Below, in pieces: positions 38,242 to 47,197 of a DNA stretch of 64,000 nucleotides. The DNA is from Trinickia sp. Y13. Lineage in GTDB: Bacteria > Pseudomonadota > Gammaproteobacteria > Burkholderiales > Burkholderiaceae. The translations under genes were made by a program, and so were the position numbers. The DNA is taken from positions 467,569-531,568 of the forward strand of contig NZ_JAKWFK010000003.1 of NCBI RefSeq assembly GCF_029522115.1, in the 5' to 3' direction. Under the pieces are notes generated by a model that worked only from the letters and a program-made list of their open reading frames with translations, was not told where the DNA came from and made no database searches. Position 1 is the first letter of the stretch; each line of letters starts with the position of its first letter.

Positions 38242-39348
38242 ATGACCCTGCTGAAGAAATGCCTCGTTTTCGGGGCGGCGTTTGCCGTCCTGCTCGCCGC
38301 GTTGGCCGCCGCAGGCGGCTACTTTTGGGCCACGCGCCCGCTCGCGTTGGCGGCCCCGACGCTCGACGTGACCATCCAACCGCGCAGCACCGTGCGCGGC
38401 GTCGCGGCGCAACTGCGGCGCGGCGGCGTGCCGATTCAGGCCGATCCGTTCGTCCTCATGACGCGCTTGTTGGGCTTGGAAAGCCGGCTGAAGTCAGGCA
38501 ACTACGAGTTCAAAAGCGGGGTGACTCCCTACGAGGTGCTGCAAAAGCTCGCGCTCGGGGACGTCAACGAGTCGGTCGTGACGGTCATCGAAGGCTGGAC
38601 CTTCAAGCGCATGCGGGCCGAGTTGGACGCCAACCCGGCGCTCAAGCATGATACGGCCGGCATGAGCGACGCAGCGCTGCTCGCAGCCATTGGCGCTGGC
38701 GGGCCAGGGGGCGTTCCAGCGCTTGCCGGCACCACCGGGACCACCGGAGCCGACGGATCGGCCGCGGCCAGCAACGCTCAGGCCGCCAGCGCCAACGCCA
38801 ACGCCAACGCGGAAGGATTGTTCTTCCCCGATACTTACTTGTTCGACAAGGGAACGAGCGATCTGAACGTCTACCGGCGGGCGTACCGGCTGATGCAGCA
38901 ACGGCTGAACGCCGCGTGGGCGGCACGCGCGCCCGGCTTGCCGTATCGTTCGCCGTACGAGGCGCTCACCATGGCGTCGCTGATCGAGAAGGAGACGGGC
39001 AAGGCAGGCGACCGGCCGCTCGTGTCGGCCGTCTTCGCGAACCGGCTGCGCATCGGCATGCCGTTGCAGACCGATCCGGCCGTGATTTACGGCCTTGGCG
39101 CGAGCTACGATGGCCACTTGCGCAAGCGCGACTTGCAAAGCGACACGCCATACAACACCTACACGCGCCGGGGCCTGCCGCCCACGCCGATCGCACTGCC
39201 GGGCATCGCGTCGCTGCAGGCGGCGATGAACCCCGCGCAGACGAGCGCGCTTTATTTCGTGTCGCGCGGCGACGGCAGCAGCGTCTTTTCCGAAACGCTC
39301 GGCGATCACAACCGAGCGGTCGATAAATACATTCGAGGACAGCAATAA
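38242..39348 (+). CDS. mltG: Endolytic murein transglycosylase MltG
   Basis: A 368-residue membrane-anchored enzyme that cleaves nascent peptidoglycan strands. A single N-terminal helix (LLKKCLVFGAAFAVLLAALAAAGGYF) anchors it; the YceG domain contains the catalytic Glu in SLIEKETG (residue 249) and ends with NTYTRRGLPPTPIALPG. Residues about 151-189 form a low-complexity Gly/Ala/Thr/Asn insertion. The ATG at 38242 is chosen over 38215 because it gives a normal short N-terminus. Its TAA abuts the tmk ATG. Confidence 0.93.
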   Translation: MTLLKKCLVFGAAFAVLLAALAAAGGYFWATRPLALAAPTLDVTIQPRSTVRGVAAQLRRGGVPIQADPFVLMTRLLGLESRLKSGNYEFKSGVTPYEVLQKLALGDVNESVVTVIEGWTFKRMRAELDANPALKHDTAGMSDAALLAAIGAGGPGGVPALAGTTGTTGADGSAAASNAQAASANANANAEGLFFPDTYLFDKGTSDLNVYRRAYRLMQQRLNAAWAARAPGLPYRSPYEALTMASLIEKETGKAGDRPLVSAVFANRLRIGMPLQTDPAVIYGLGASYDGHLRKRDLQSDTPYNTYTRRGLPPTPIALPGIASLQAAMNPAQTSALYFVSRGDGSSVFSETLGDHNRAVDKYIRGQQ

Positions 39349-39969
39349 ATGGCGCGTGGCAAATTCATCACGTTCGAGGGTATCGACGGGGCCGGCAAGA
39401 CGACGCACCTTTCCTGGTTTCGCGAGCGCCTCGAACGCAAAGTGGCGGACCTCGGCCACGCCGTCGTCACCACGCGCGAACCGGGCGGCACGGCTCTTGG
39501 CGAGGCGCTGCGCGAACTGTTGCTGCACGAGCGAATGGATCTCGAGACCGAAGCGTTGCTCATGTTCGCCGCCCGACGCGAGCATCTGGCGCAGGTCATC
39601 GAACCTGCGCTCGCGCGCGGCGATTGGGTGCTGTCCGATCGTTTCACCGATGCCACCTTCGCCTATCAAGGCGGCGGCCGCGGCTTGCCCCGGGACAAGC
39701 TCGAGACGCTCGAGCGCTGGGTGCAGGGCGGATTCGAGCCCGATCTGACGATTTTGTTCGACTTGCCGCCCGAAACGGCGAGCGCACGGCGCGGTGCGGC
39801 GCGCTCGCCCGACAAATTCGAAAGCGAAACGGAGGCATTTTTCGCCCGCACGCGCGCCGAATATCTGCGCCGGGCACAAGAGGCGCCATACCGCTTTGCG
39901 ATCGTCGACGCCTCCCAAAGCATCGAACGCATCCAGGCCGCGCTCGGCGAGCTCATCGATGCGCTTTGA
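39349..39969 (+). CDS. tmk: Thymidylate kinase
   Basis: A 206-residue kinase phosphorylating dTMP to dTDP. P-loop [12 protein letters not shown], the DR(Y/F) motif in [19 protein letters not shown], and the LID region [12 protein letters not shown] are visible. It begins at the base after the mltG stop and precedes holB by 50 bases, the conserved mltG-tmk-holB order. Confidence 0.97.
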   Translation: MARGKFITFEGIDGAGKTTHLSWFRERLERKVADLGHAVVTTREPGGTALGEALRELLLHERMDLETEALLMFAARREHLAQVIEPALARGDWVLSDRFTDATFAYQGGGRGLPRDKLETLERWVQGGFEPDLTILFDLPPETASARRGAARSPDKFESETEAFFARTRAEYLRRAQEAPYRFAIVDASQSIERIQAALGELIDAL

Positions 39970-40019
39970 ACGCGCGACCAACATGAAGCGACCGCATCCA
40001 ACCGCATGAAGGTTCGACG

Positions 40020-41051
40020 ATGATCTATCCGTGGCAGCACGACGATTGGAACCGCCTGCAGCGCTTGCGCGCGCAATGGCCGCACGCCTTGCTTCTTTAC
40101 GGTCAGGCGGGCATCGGCAAATTGCGCTTCGCGCAGCATCTGGCGCAAGGCATGCTCTGCGAGGCGCCGACCGCCAACGGCGAGCCTTGCGGCCAATGCG
40201 TCGCGTGCAATTGGTTCCTGCAGGGCAACCATCCCGACTACCGGGCGTTACTGCCGGAGGCGCTGGCCGGAGAAGCGATAGGCGCGGTTTCCGCTGGCGC
40301 CGATGACAAGGCCGAGGGCGAAGAGGGCAAAAAGACTCGCACGCTCAGCAAGGAGATCAAGATCGAGCAAGTGCGCGCTTTGCTCGATTTTTGCGGTATC
40401 GGCGCGCATCGCGGCGGCGCGCGCGTCGTGCTGGTCTATCCGGCAGACGCGCTCAATGCCGCCTCGGCCAACGCCTTGCTCAAGACACTGGAAGAACCTC
40501 CGGCCGGCGTCGTGTTCCTGCTCGTGTCGGCGCGCGTGGACCGTTTGCTGCCGACCATCGTCAGCCGCTGCCGGCAATGGCCGATGTCGACGCCTTCGGC
40601 GAGCCAAGCGCGCGCCTGGCTCGCCGAACAAGGCGTGGCCGACGCGCCCGTGCTGCTGGCCGAGGCCGGCGGCGCGCCGCTCGCGGCGCTCGCGTTGGCC
40701 GCCGACGAGAACCGCGGGCTGCGCGACTTCACGCTCAAGCAATTGGCCGCAGGGCCCGCTTGCGACGCATTCGCTTGCGGCGAGGCATTGCAAAAGCTGC
40801 CGGTTGCCGTGGTGCTCGGCTGGCTGCAGCGTTGGCTCTACGATCTCGTAGCCGAGCGGGCCGCGCAGCGGCCTCGCTACTTTCCGGCGGCACAACGTGA
40901 GCTCGCGCAGTGCGCCGCGCGCATCGACGCCAATGCCTTTGCGCGATTCATGAAGACGGTCACGCGCGAGCGTGCGGTCGAGAATCATCCGCTCAATGCG
41001 CGCCTCGTGTTCGAGTCGCTTTTTTTGGGCTACCGAGATTTGTTCGTTTGA
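40020..41051 (+). CDS. holB: DNA polymerase III subunit delta'
   Basis: A 343-residue clamp-loader subunit. It has the modified P-loop LLLYGQAGIGKLRFAQ, four zinc Cys (C in MLCE and CGQCVAC), the SRC-like ISRCRQWPM and NALLKTLEEPP. A charged loop rich in Glu/Lys (residues about 90-110) interrupts the first domain. It is followed by tatD after 18 bases. Confidence 0.94.
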   Translation: MIYPWQHDDWNRLQRLRAQWPHALLLYGQAGIGKLRFAQHLAQGMLCEAPTANGEPCGQCVACNWFLQGNHPDYRALLPEALAGEAIGAVSAGADDKAEGEEGKKTRTLSKEIKIEQVRALLDFCGIGAHRGGARVVLVYPADALNAASANALLKTLEEPPAGVVFLLVSARVDRLLPTIVSRCRQWPMSTPSASQARAWLAEQGVADAPVLLAEAGGAPLAALALAADENRGLRDFTLKQLAAGPACDAFACGEALQKLPVAVVLGWLQRWLYDLVAERAAQRPRYFPAAQRELAQCAARIDANAFARFMKTVTRERAVENHPLNARLVFESLFLGYRDLFV

Positions 41052-41069
41052 GGTTAGATAGGATTCCCG

Positions 41070-41861
41070 ATGTTCGTCGATTCGCATTGCCACATCAATT
41101 TCGAAGGGCTAGTCGAGCGCCTGCCGCAGGTGCTCGAAAACATGCGCACCCATGACGTGACGCACGCGCTATGCGTCAGCGTCGACTTCGAAACGCTGCC
41201 GAGCGTGTTGGAGGTGGCTCAGGCGTATGAAAACGTGTATGCATCCGTGGGCGTGCATCCCGACCACGAGGACGCGCGTGAGCCGACGCTTGCGGAACTG
41301 ATCGAGCTCGCGGCTCATCCGAAGGTGGTCGCCATCGGCGAGACCGGCTTGGACTATTACCGCCTAGAGGGAAGATCGATCGCTGATCTCGAATGGCAGC
41401 GCGAGCGGTTTCGCACGCATATCCGCGCGGCGAAGACGACGATGAAGCCGCTTATCGTCCATACGCGCGCATCGGCGGACGACACGCTGCGCATCATGGC
41501 GGAAGAGGAGGCGCACGTGCCCGGCGGCGTCATGCATTGCTTCACGGAGCCGTGGGCGGTTGCAGAACGCGCCTTGGCTCAGAATTTTTACATTTCGCTT
41601 TCGGGAATCGTTACCTTCAAGAGCGCGACCGACGTGCAGGACGTTGCGCGCCGGGTGCCGCTCGAACGGCTTTTGATCGAAACGGATTCCCCTTATTTGG
41701 CACCCGTCCCATATCGCGGCAAGCCCAATGAACCTGCGTACGTTAGTTATGTCGGACGTTACATCGCGCAGGCGCGCGGCATGCTCGACACGGAACTTGG
41801 CGCCGCGACGACGCAAAACTTCTTTCGCTTGTTCCGCATTCCGGCGCCGCATGGCGTTTGA
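41070..41861 (+). CDS. tatD: TatD family metal-dependent hydrolase
   Basis: A 263-residue TIM-barrel hydrolase, deoxyribonuclease-type. Metal ligands are visible: DSHCHIN, GETGLDYYR, IVHTRAS, MHCFTE and LIETDSPYLAP. YcfH-type genes usually follow holB, as here. It acts in the cytoplasm, probably on DNA or RNA ends. Confidence 0.94.
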   Translation: MFVDSHCHINFEGLVERLPQVLENMRTHDVTHALCVSVDFETLPSVLEVAQAYENVYASVGVHPDHEDAREPTLAELIELAAHPKVVAIGETGLDYYRLEGRSIADLEWQRERFRTHIRAAKTTMKPLIVHTRASADDTLRIMAEEEAHVPGGVMHCFTEPWAVAERALAQNFYISLSGIVTFKSATDVQDVARRVPLERLLIETDSPYLAPVPYRGKPNEPAYVSYVGRYIAQARGMLDTELGAATTQNFFRLFRIPAPHGV

Positions 41862-41921
41862 GCGGGATCGAAGCGAAACCGAACCCCGATACGACAAAAC
41901 AAAGGTAAACAAAACTTGATT

Positions 41922-42662
41922 ATGTTCACGCACTCGTCGCTGCCGCTCGTCTTCCGCCGCATGCTGCATCGCTCGGCAAAGCTCGCCTGTGCGGGCGCGC
42001 TCGCTTCGCTCGCCGTCGCGGCGCACGCAACGGACGTCGATTCGCTCGTCAAAGCCGTCAAATTCGACGACGTGAGTGCGGTGCAAAAGGCGCTCGCGCA
42101 TGGCGCCGATCCGAATGCGACCGACAAGCAGGGCATGCCGCTCATCGTGCTGGCCGCGCGCGAGAAATCGGATAAAGTCGCCAAGGCGCTCATGGCCGAT
42201 TCGAAGACCGATATCGAGAAACTCGACGCCGCGGGCGAGAACGCGATGATGCTCGCGGCGCTCAACGGCGATGCCGATCTGGTGAAGGCGCTGATCGACA
42301 AGGGGGCGGAGGTGAACAAGAAGGGCTGGGCGCCGCTGCATTACGCGGCCGCGAACGGTCATGACGACGTCGTGCAACTGCTGCTCGAGAACTCGGCGTA
42401 TATCGACGCCGGCTCGCCGAACGGCACGACACCCTTGATGATGGCCGCGCGCGGCAATCATCTTTCGACGGTCAAAGTGCTGCTCGATGCGGGCGCCGAT
42501 TCGCGCGTGAAGAATCAACTCGGCTTGACGGCGCTCGATTTTGCCACGCGCTACCACGCCAAGGACGTGGCCGACGGGCTGCGGGACATGTACGCGCGCG
42601 AGGCGGCCGCCGCTTCGGCTGCATCTGGAGCATCTATTCCGGCTCAAAACGGTGCAAAATAA
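41922..42662 (+). CDS. Exported ankyrin-repeat protein
   Basis: A 246-residue protein with a Sec-type signal (LACAGALASLAVAAHAT, cleavage after about residue 38) and four to five ankyrin repeats with the AA..G..D.V..LL..GAD pattern (for example KKGWAPLHYAAANGHDDVVQLLLEN). The last 25 residues are Ala-rich. The repeats would form a periplasmic or secreted protein-binding surface. It follows tatD by 60 bases; a Rap1a/Tai-like gene follows. The ATG at 41922 is used, with one at 41961 possible. Confidence 0.88.
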   Translation: MFTHSSLPLVFRRMLHRSAKLACAGALASLAVAAHATDVDSLVKAVKFDDVSAVQKALAHGADPNATDKQGMPLIVLAAREKSDKVAKALMADSKTDIEKLDAAGENAMMLAALNGDADLVKALIDKGAEVNKKGWAPLHYAAANGHDDVVQLLLENSAYIDAGSPNGTTPLMMAARGNHLSTVKVLLDAGADSRVKNQLGLTALDFATRYHAKDVADGLRDMYAREAAAASAASGASIPAQNGAK

Positions 42663-42735
42663 ATACTTTTCGCTTCGGTGCGCTTTGCCGGGGCAATTCG
42701 CAGTACCCGTTCACCGCTCGGAGAAAAGGAAGATT

Positions 42736-43122
42736 ATGTTGCGGGCTTTGATATGCGTGGGCACGTTGGCGCTGCCGCTTGCCGCGATGGCGGCGCCGAC
42801 GACGGCCACGCTCGGGGGGGGAAAGTTCACGGCAGGCGATTTGCATAAGCTGTGCAGCCAAACCGACGCGATCTCGCGGGCGGCTTGCGTGTCCTATATC
42901 AAGGGGGCTGCCGACGGCGTGTTCAATACGATCGATGCCATCGGCGGCACGACCGGCCCCCGCGTGGGTCAGTATTTCTGCCTGCCGGATCGGATCGAGC
43001 CGCAACGGCTGGTGGACGCGGTTCGCCGGTACGTCGCCGACAACCCCGATGCCGCCGGCTATAACGCAAGCACGGCCGTCTCGCTCGGGCTCGAGAAAAG
43101 CTTCCCGTGCAAGGGCGACTAG
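42736..43122 (+). CDS. Rap1a/Tai-type exported protein
   Basis: A 128-residue exported protein with a signal peptide (MLRALICVGTLALPLAAMAA). The mature part has the Rap1a/Tai layout with four Cys (LCS, ACVSYIKGAADG, YFCLP, FPCKG) and helix LVDAVRRYVADNPD. Family members in Serratia and Salmonella neutralise type VI peptidoglycan amidases. No Ssp/Tae-type effector is adjacent. AAAAGGA precedes the ATG. The gene lies between the ankyrin gene and otsA. Confidence 0.75.
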   Translation: MLRALICVGTLALPLAAMAAPTTATLGGGKFTAGDLHKLCSQTDAISRAACVSYIKGAADGVFNTIDAIGGTTGPRVGQYFCLPDRIEPQRLVDAVRRYVADNPDAAGYNASTAVSLGLEKSFPCKGD

Positions 43123-43144
43123 GCGAGGGCGCAGCCAACGAACC

Positions 43145-44521
43145 ATGGGCCGACTGATCGCCGTATCGAACCGCGTGGCAACGCCCACCGAGACCAAGGG
43201 CTCGGCCGGCGGGCTCGCCGTCGGCATCTTCAGCGCGCTCAAGGACATGGGCGGCGTATGGTTCGGCTGGAGTGGCGACGTGGTCAGCGAAGCCGTCGCC
43301 AACGCGGGCCCCACGCTCAAGGACGAAGGCCACGTGACGTTCGCCACCGTCGGGCTGACGCGGCGCGATTACGATCAGTATTACCGCGGCTTTTCGAACG
43401 CGACGCTGTGGCCCGTGTTCCACTATCGCAACGACCTGGCCGCTTATGAACGCGAGGAATACGCGGGCTACCGGCGCGTCAACGCCTGGCTGGCGCACAA
43501 GCTCGCCAAGCTGGTCGGGCCAGACGATATCGTCTGGGTCCACGACTACCACTTGATCCCGTTTGCCGAAGCGTTGCGGCGCGAAGGCCTGCGCAACCGT
43601 ATCGGCTTTTTCCTGCATACGCCGTTTCCGTCTCCCCAGATCCTGCTGAACGTGCCGCCCCATCAGGACCTCGTCAAGTCGCTCTGCTGTTACGACTTGG
43701 TGGGCTTTCAAACGGACACCGATCGGGTGGCGTTTCATGACTACATCGTCCGTTATGCGGGCGGCACGGTCGACGAAAATGGCGTAGTAGAGGCCTACGG
43801 GCGCCGTCTGCGCAGCGGCGTGTATCGGATCGGCGTGTTTCCGGACGAGATTCAGCAGGAAGCGGCTCGCAACGAGAGCCGTCAGCAAGTGCTCGAGCTG
43901 AAGCACAGCCTCGAAGGCCGAAAGCTCGTGATGAGCGTCGATCGCCTCGATTATTCGAAGGGATTGATCGAACGATTCCGCGCCTTCGAGCAACTGCTCG
44001 AGCGCGCGCCGCAGTGGCGCGAGAACGTCACCTTCGTTCAAGTGGCCCCGCCCACGCGGGCAGACGTGGAAAGCTATCAGCGCATCCGTCACAACCTCGA
44101 ATACGAGGCCGGGCGCATCAATGGCCGCTACTCCGGGTTAAACTACACGCCGATCCGCTATCTGAACCAGCGCTTCGCGCGCTCGCATTTGATGTCGATG
44201 TGCCGCGAATCGCAGGTCGGGCTCGTCACGCCGCTTCGCGACGGGATGAATCTGGTCGCAAAAGAGTACATCGCCGCGCAGAACCCCGACGACCCCGGTG
44301 TGCTGGTGTTGTCCGAGTTTGCGGGCGCCGCCGCCGAGCTCTGCGCGGCGCTCATCGTCAATCCGCACGATATCGCCGGCATGTCCGAGGCACTCGAGCG
44401 CGCGCTCTCGATGCCCCTCGCGGAACGTAAGCATCGCCACGAAGTCAATATGGCCGTGCTGCGACGAAACGATCTCGGCGTTTGGCGCGACACGTTCCTG
44501 GCCGATTTGCGGGCACCCTGA
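43145..44521 (+). CDS. otsA: Trehalose-6-phosphate synthase
   Basis: A 458-residue GT20 enzyme joining UDP-glucose and glucose-6-phosphate. Landmarks are SNRVATP, the GSAGGLAVG loop, WVHDYHLIPFAEALR, SVDRLDYSKGLIERF and RDGMNLVAKEYIAAQ. It starts 22 bases after the Rap1a-like gene. The phosphatase otsB is not in the window. Relation to the downstream glycosyltransferase is not obvious. Confidence 0.96.
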   Translation: MGRLIAVSNRVATPTETKGSAGGLAVGIFSALKDMGGVWFGWSGDVVSEAVANAGPTLKDEGHVTFATVGLTRRDYDQYYRGFSNATLWPVFHYRNDLAAYEREEYAGYRRVNAWLAHKLAKLVGPDDIVWVHDYHLIPFAEALRREGLRNRIGFFLHTPFPSPQILLNVPPHQDLVKSLCCYDLVGFQTDTDRVAFHDYIVRYAGGTVDENGVVEAYGRRLRSGVYRIGVFPDEIQQEAARNESRQQVLELKHSLEGRKLVMSVDRLDYSKGLIERFRAFEQLLERAPQWRENVTFVQVAPPTRADVESYQRIRHNLEYEAGRINGRYSGLNYTPIRYLNQRFARSHLMSMCRESQVGLVTPLRDGMNLVAKEYIAAQNPDDPGVLVLSEFAGAAAELCAALIVNPHDIAGMSEALERALSMPLAERKHRHEVNMAVLRRNDLGVWRDTFLADLRAP

Positions 44522-44648
44522 GCCGGCACGGGGGCATGACGCGCGGGGGCCGTACCGGTTCGCCCGGGGCAGCGCGGCGGCTCAGCGCTCGTTCGAGGCA
44601 TGCCCGGCGCCTGTTTCGCGACTGTAACAGCTCGCAGTAAATGAAAAA

Positions 44649-44670
44649 GACGCGGGACGATGGCCGCGTC
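44649..44670 (-). terminator. Strong intrinsic terminator on the minus strand
   Basis: On the minus strand a 7-bp stem (GACGCGG with CCGCGTC, 8-base loop) is followed by TTTTTCATTT, an ideal intrinsic terminator. No minus-strand gene precedes it. On the plus strand, the direction of otsA, the stem is not followed by a T-run. Confidence 0.5.
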
Positions 44671-44805
44671 ATACCAAATAATTGAAACCAAGGATGCCGC
44701 GCCGGGTGGGTTCCGCATGGAACGACGACCTAGCGCGGCCGAGCAACCGGCCGGAACCGCTCGCGCTGAGAGCGAGCCCAGGCCCTTCTGCAGGGAGTCG
44801 ATCGA

Positions 44806-45891
44806 ATGAGAATTGCCCAAATCGCGCCGCTGACCGAATCGGTGCCGCCCAAGCTGTACGGCGGCACGGAGCGCGTCGTCTCGTACATCACCGAAGCGCT
44901 GGTCGATCTGGGCCACGACGTGACGCTGTTCGCGAGCGGCGACTCGAAAACGAGTGCAAAGCTCGAGGCGGTTTGGCCCCGCGCGCTACGGCTCGACCCG
45001 GCCATTCGCGATCGCATCGCGCCGCATATGTTGCTCATGGAACTCGTGCGCCGGCGCGCCGAAGAGTTCGACGTCCTGCATTTTCATATGGACTATTACT
45101 CGTTCTCGCTGTTCAAGCGCCAAGAGACGCCGTTCGTCACGACGCTCCACGGCCGGTTGGATTTGCCCGAGCAACAGCCGGTATTCGACACGTTCAATAC
45201 GGCGCCCGTCATTTCCATATCGAACGCGCAGCGCCACCCGATGCCGCAGGCTAAATGGCTTTCCACGGTCTATCACGGGCTGCCGGAGGCGCTTTATACA
45301 CCCCAGCCGGTGGAGCAGAAGTATCTGGCTTTCCTCGGTCGTATCTCGCCGGAGAAGCGCGTCGACACGGCGATTCGCATCGCCGCGCATTGCGGACTGC
45401 CGATTCGCGTCGCCGCCAAGATCGATGCCGCCGACCGCGAGTATTTCGAGCGCGAGATCAAACCGCTCTTCGATCTGCCGCATGTCGAATTTATCGGAGA
45501 GATTGCCGACGACCAAAAGGCCGAGTTCTTGTCGGGCGCGCATGCGCTGCTGTTCCCCGTCGACTGGCCGGAGCCGTTCGGGCTCGTCATGATCGAAGCG
45601 ATGGCGTGCGGCACGCCCGTCATCGCCTTCAACCGCGGCTCCGTGCCGGAAGTGATCGACGAAGGGTTCTCCGGTTTCATCGTGGAAGACGAAATCAGTG
45701 CGGTCGCGGCCGTCAACCGGCTGCACACGCTGCCGCGCGCGCGCGTGCGGCAGCGTTTCGAGGAACGGTTTACGTCTCACCACATGGCGCGGCAATACGT
45801 CGAGGCCTATCAAGCCGTGATTCGTGCGCAAAAGCGCGCGCGCTTCAAGGTGATCGATTCGATTTCGGGGGAAGGCGCCTCGCACGCCTGA
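44806..45891 (+). CDS. Glycosyltransferase family 4 protein
   Basis: A 361-residue GT-B glycosyltransferase. N-terminal KLYGGTERVVSYITEAL is the acceptor-side glycine motif; the donor side has FLGRISPEKRVDTAIRIA and EPFGLVMIEAMACGTPVIAFNRGSVPEV with the EX7E acids. No membrane helix. GGGAG precedes the ATG. Substrates unknown; many Burkholderia homologues are annotated only as family 4. Confidence 0.92.
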   Translation: MRIAQIAPLTESVPPKLYGGTERVVSYITEALVDLGHDVTLFASGDSKTSAKLEAVWPRALRLDPAIRDRIAPHMLLMELVRRRAEEFDVLHFHMDYYSFSLFKRQETPFVTTLHGRLDLPEQQPVFDTFNTAPVISISNAQRHPMPQAKWLSTVYHGLPEALYTPQPVEQKYLAFLGRISPEKRVDTAIRIAAHCGLPIRVAAKIDAADREYFEREIKPLFDLPHVEFIGEIADDQKAEFLSGAHALLFPVDWPEPFGLVMIEAMACGTPVIAFNRGSVPEVIDEGFSGFIVEDEISAVAAVNRLHTLPRARVRQRFEERFTSHHMARQYVEAYQAVIRAQKRARFKVIDSISGEGASHA

Positions 45892-45958
45892 ACGGCACTG
45901 CACATCTCTCGCCGTGAGAGAGGGGTATGCCCAAGAGATGCGCAAAACGCCGGGCAAT

Positions 45959-45986
45959 GCAAAACCGGCCCGCAGGCCGGTTTTGC
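45959..45986. terminator. Bidirectional terminator
   Basis: A perfect 12-bp stem (GCAAAACCGGCC with GGCCGGTTTTGC, loop CGCA) lies between the convergent glycosyltransferase and YSC84 lipoprotein genes. A and T tracts in the stem give both strands a T-run. Confidence 0.75.
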
Positions 45987-46003
45987 AGGGGGATTGCTGC
46001 CGG

Positions 46004-46603
46004 CTAGATCTTGAGCCGGGTGATCTTCGTGCCCTCGAGCGAGAGGTCGCCCATGAGGCCCGCGTTCGTCATGACGATCACTTCGACCGGCTTGGTCGCT
46101 GTCGTCGTATCGATGGCGCCGTTCGCGCCCATCTTCAGCACGGCCACCGATGCATCGCCGCCGACCGACCAACCGTCGCGCGAGCGGAAGGAATTGAGCG
46201 CGTCGTCCGTCATGAATAGAAAGACCACGGCCTTCGATTGCGCGCCTGCTTGCAGACCAAACGAGCCCGACACGGTGTTGTAGTACCCGACCGTCTGGCC
46301 GCCTACGCGCAAGGCGCCTTCGCCGTATTGGCCGCCCACGACGAAGCCTGCTTGCAGAACCTTCGGGAACACCAGCACGCCATGAGCCTTCTGCACCAGT
46401 TCGCGCGAGCCGGGGACCTGCGCATAGAGGCGCGAGAGCGTTGCATCGACGCTCGAGTTGATTTCCTGACGCTTGGACACGTTGCTGCCCGGCGTCGAGC
46501 CGACGGGGTTGCCATTGTTGGTTGTCGTGGTGCAGCCGGCCAGCGCGACCGCTCCGACTACCACGGCGGCTGCGGCTTTGAGCATCAAGGTCTGTTTTTG
46601 CAT
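46004..46603 (-). CDS. YSC84-type lipoprotein
   Basis: A 199-residue lipoprotein: signal MQKQTLMLKAAAAVVVGAVALAGC with lipobox LAGC (C24). The mature domain (AHGVLVFPKVLQAGFVVGGQYGEGAL ... GSFGLQAGAQSKAVVFLFMTDDAL) is the YSC84/Las17-binding domain, a lipid-binding fold. In bacteria it is exported and often stress-linked, but function is unknown. Residue 25 is Thr, so outer-membrane sorting is expected. Confidence 0.92.
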   Translation of the reverse strand: MQKQTLMLKAAAAVVVGAVALAGCTTTTNNGNPVGSTPGSNVSKRQEINSSVDATLSRLYAQVPGSRELVQKAHGVLVFPKVLQAGFVVGGQYGEGALRVGGQTVGYYNTVSGSFGLQAGAQSKAVVFLFMTDDALNSFRSRDGWSVGGDASVAVLKMGANGAIDTTTATKPVEVIVMTNAGLMGDLSLEGTKITRLKI

Positions 46604-46710
46604 GGACTTTCTCCGTTATGTTTCCGTCGGTCAAACCGCTCGACGGCAGGTTCGGACGAAGCGTGATCTCACACAACGCAAGAGAAAGTGAGCACGACCC
46701 ATGCCAGGAC

Positions 46711-46733
46711 CCGGCCCGAATTTGCCGGGCCGG
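46711..46733. terminator. Possible hairpin terminator after the 46754 gene
   Basis: An 8-bp perfect stem (CCGGCCCG with CGGGCCGG, 7-base loop AATTTGC) lies 21 bases past the stop of the minus-strand membrane-protein gene. No T-run follows. Confidence 0.35.
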
Positions 46734-46753
46734 CGCGCCGCAGAATGGCGCTT

Positions 46754-47197
46754 TCAGTGCTGGACGGTGCGCTTGACGACGGGTGGACGCCGCAGCGCCC
46801 GCCGGATGCCGGCGACGACGAGCCCAATCGCGAAGACGAAAGCGGCCGGCACGATCCAATAGCCGACGAATGCATGCCAGAGATACAGAAAGAGCGTGCG
46901 ACGCCGCAATGCATATTCGGCGATCGCCTCCTGCTGGCGCGGCGCATTGGCGGCGAGCACATCGGCCGGGCAACCCAGCGCGCGGGCCTCGTCGGGCTTG
47001 CCGCGACAGCGCGCGACATCGCCCCCGGCGCGTTCAGCGTCGGTGAACTGCCATGTCGTGAGCGCTCGATCGAGGTCGACGATGTTGTAGGACATCTCTT
47101 CCTGGATCTCGCGCACAGCGACGATCGCCACGGGAACCGCCCAGAAGACGACGAGGACGAGCCAGCGTCTTACCCAGCGGTTGTGTCTCCATGCCAT
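46754..47197 (-). CDS. Hypothetical two-helix inner membrane protein
   Basis: A 147-residue protein of no recognised family. A basic N-terminus leads into helix one (about residues 12-31, WLVLVVFWAVPVAIVAV), a 65-residue extracytoplasmic loop with one Cys pair (ARCRGKPDEARALGCP), and helix two (about 105-130, LWHAFVGYWIVPAAFVFAIG), then a basic tail. Topology is probably N-in/C-in. GCGGAGG seven bases before the ATG at 47197 fixes the start over the ATG at 47224. Confidence 0.7.
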   Translation of the reverse strand: MAWRHNRWVRRWLVLVVFWAVPVAIVAVREIQEEMSYNIVDLDRALTTWQFTDAERAGGDVARCRGKPDEARALGCPADVLAANAPRQQEAIAEYALRRRTLFLYLWHAFVGYWIVPAAFVFAIGLVVAGIRRALRRPPVVKRTVQH

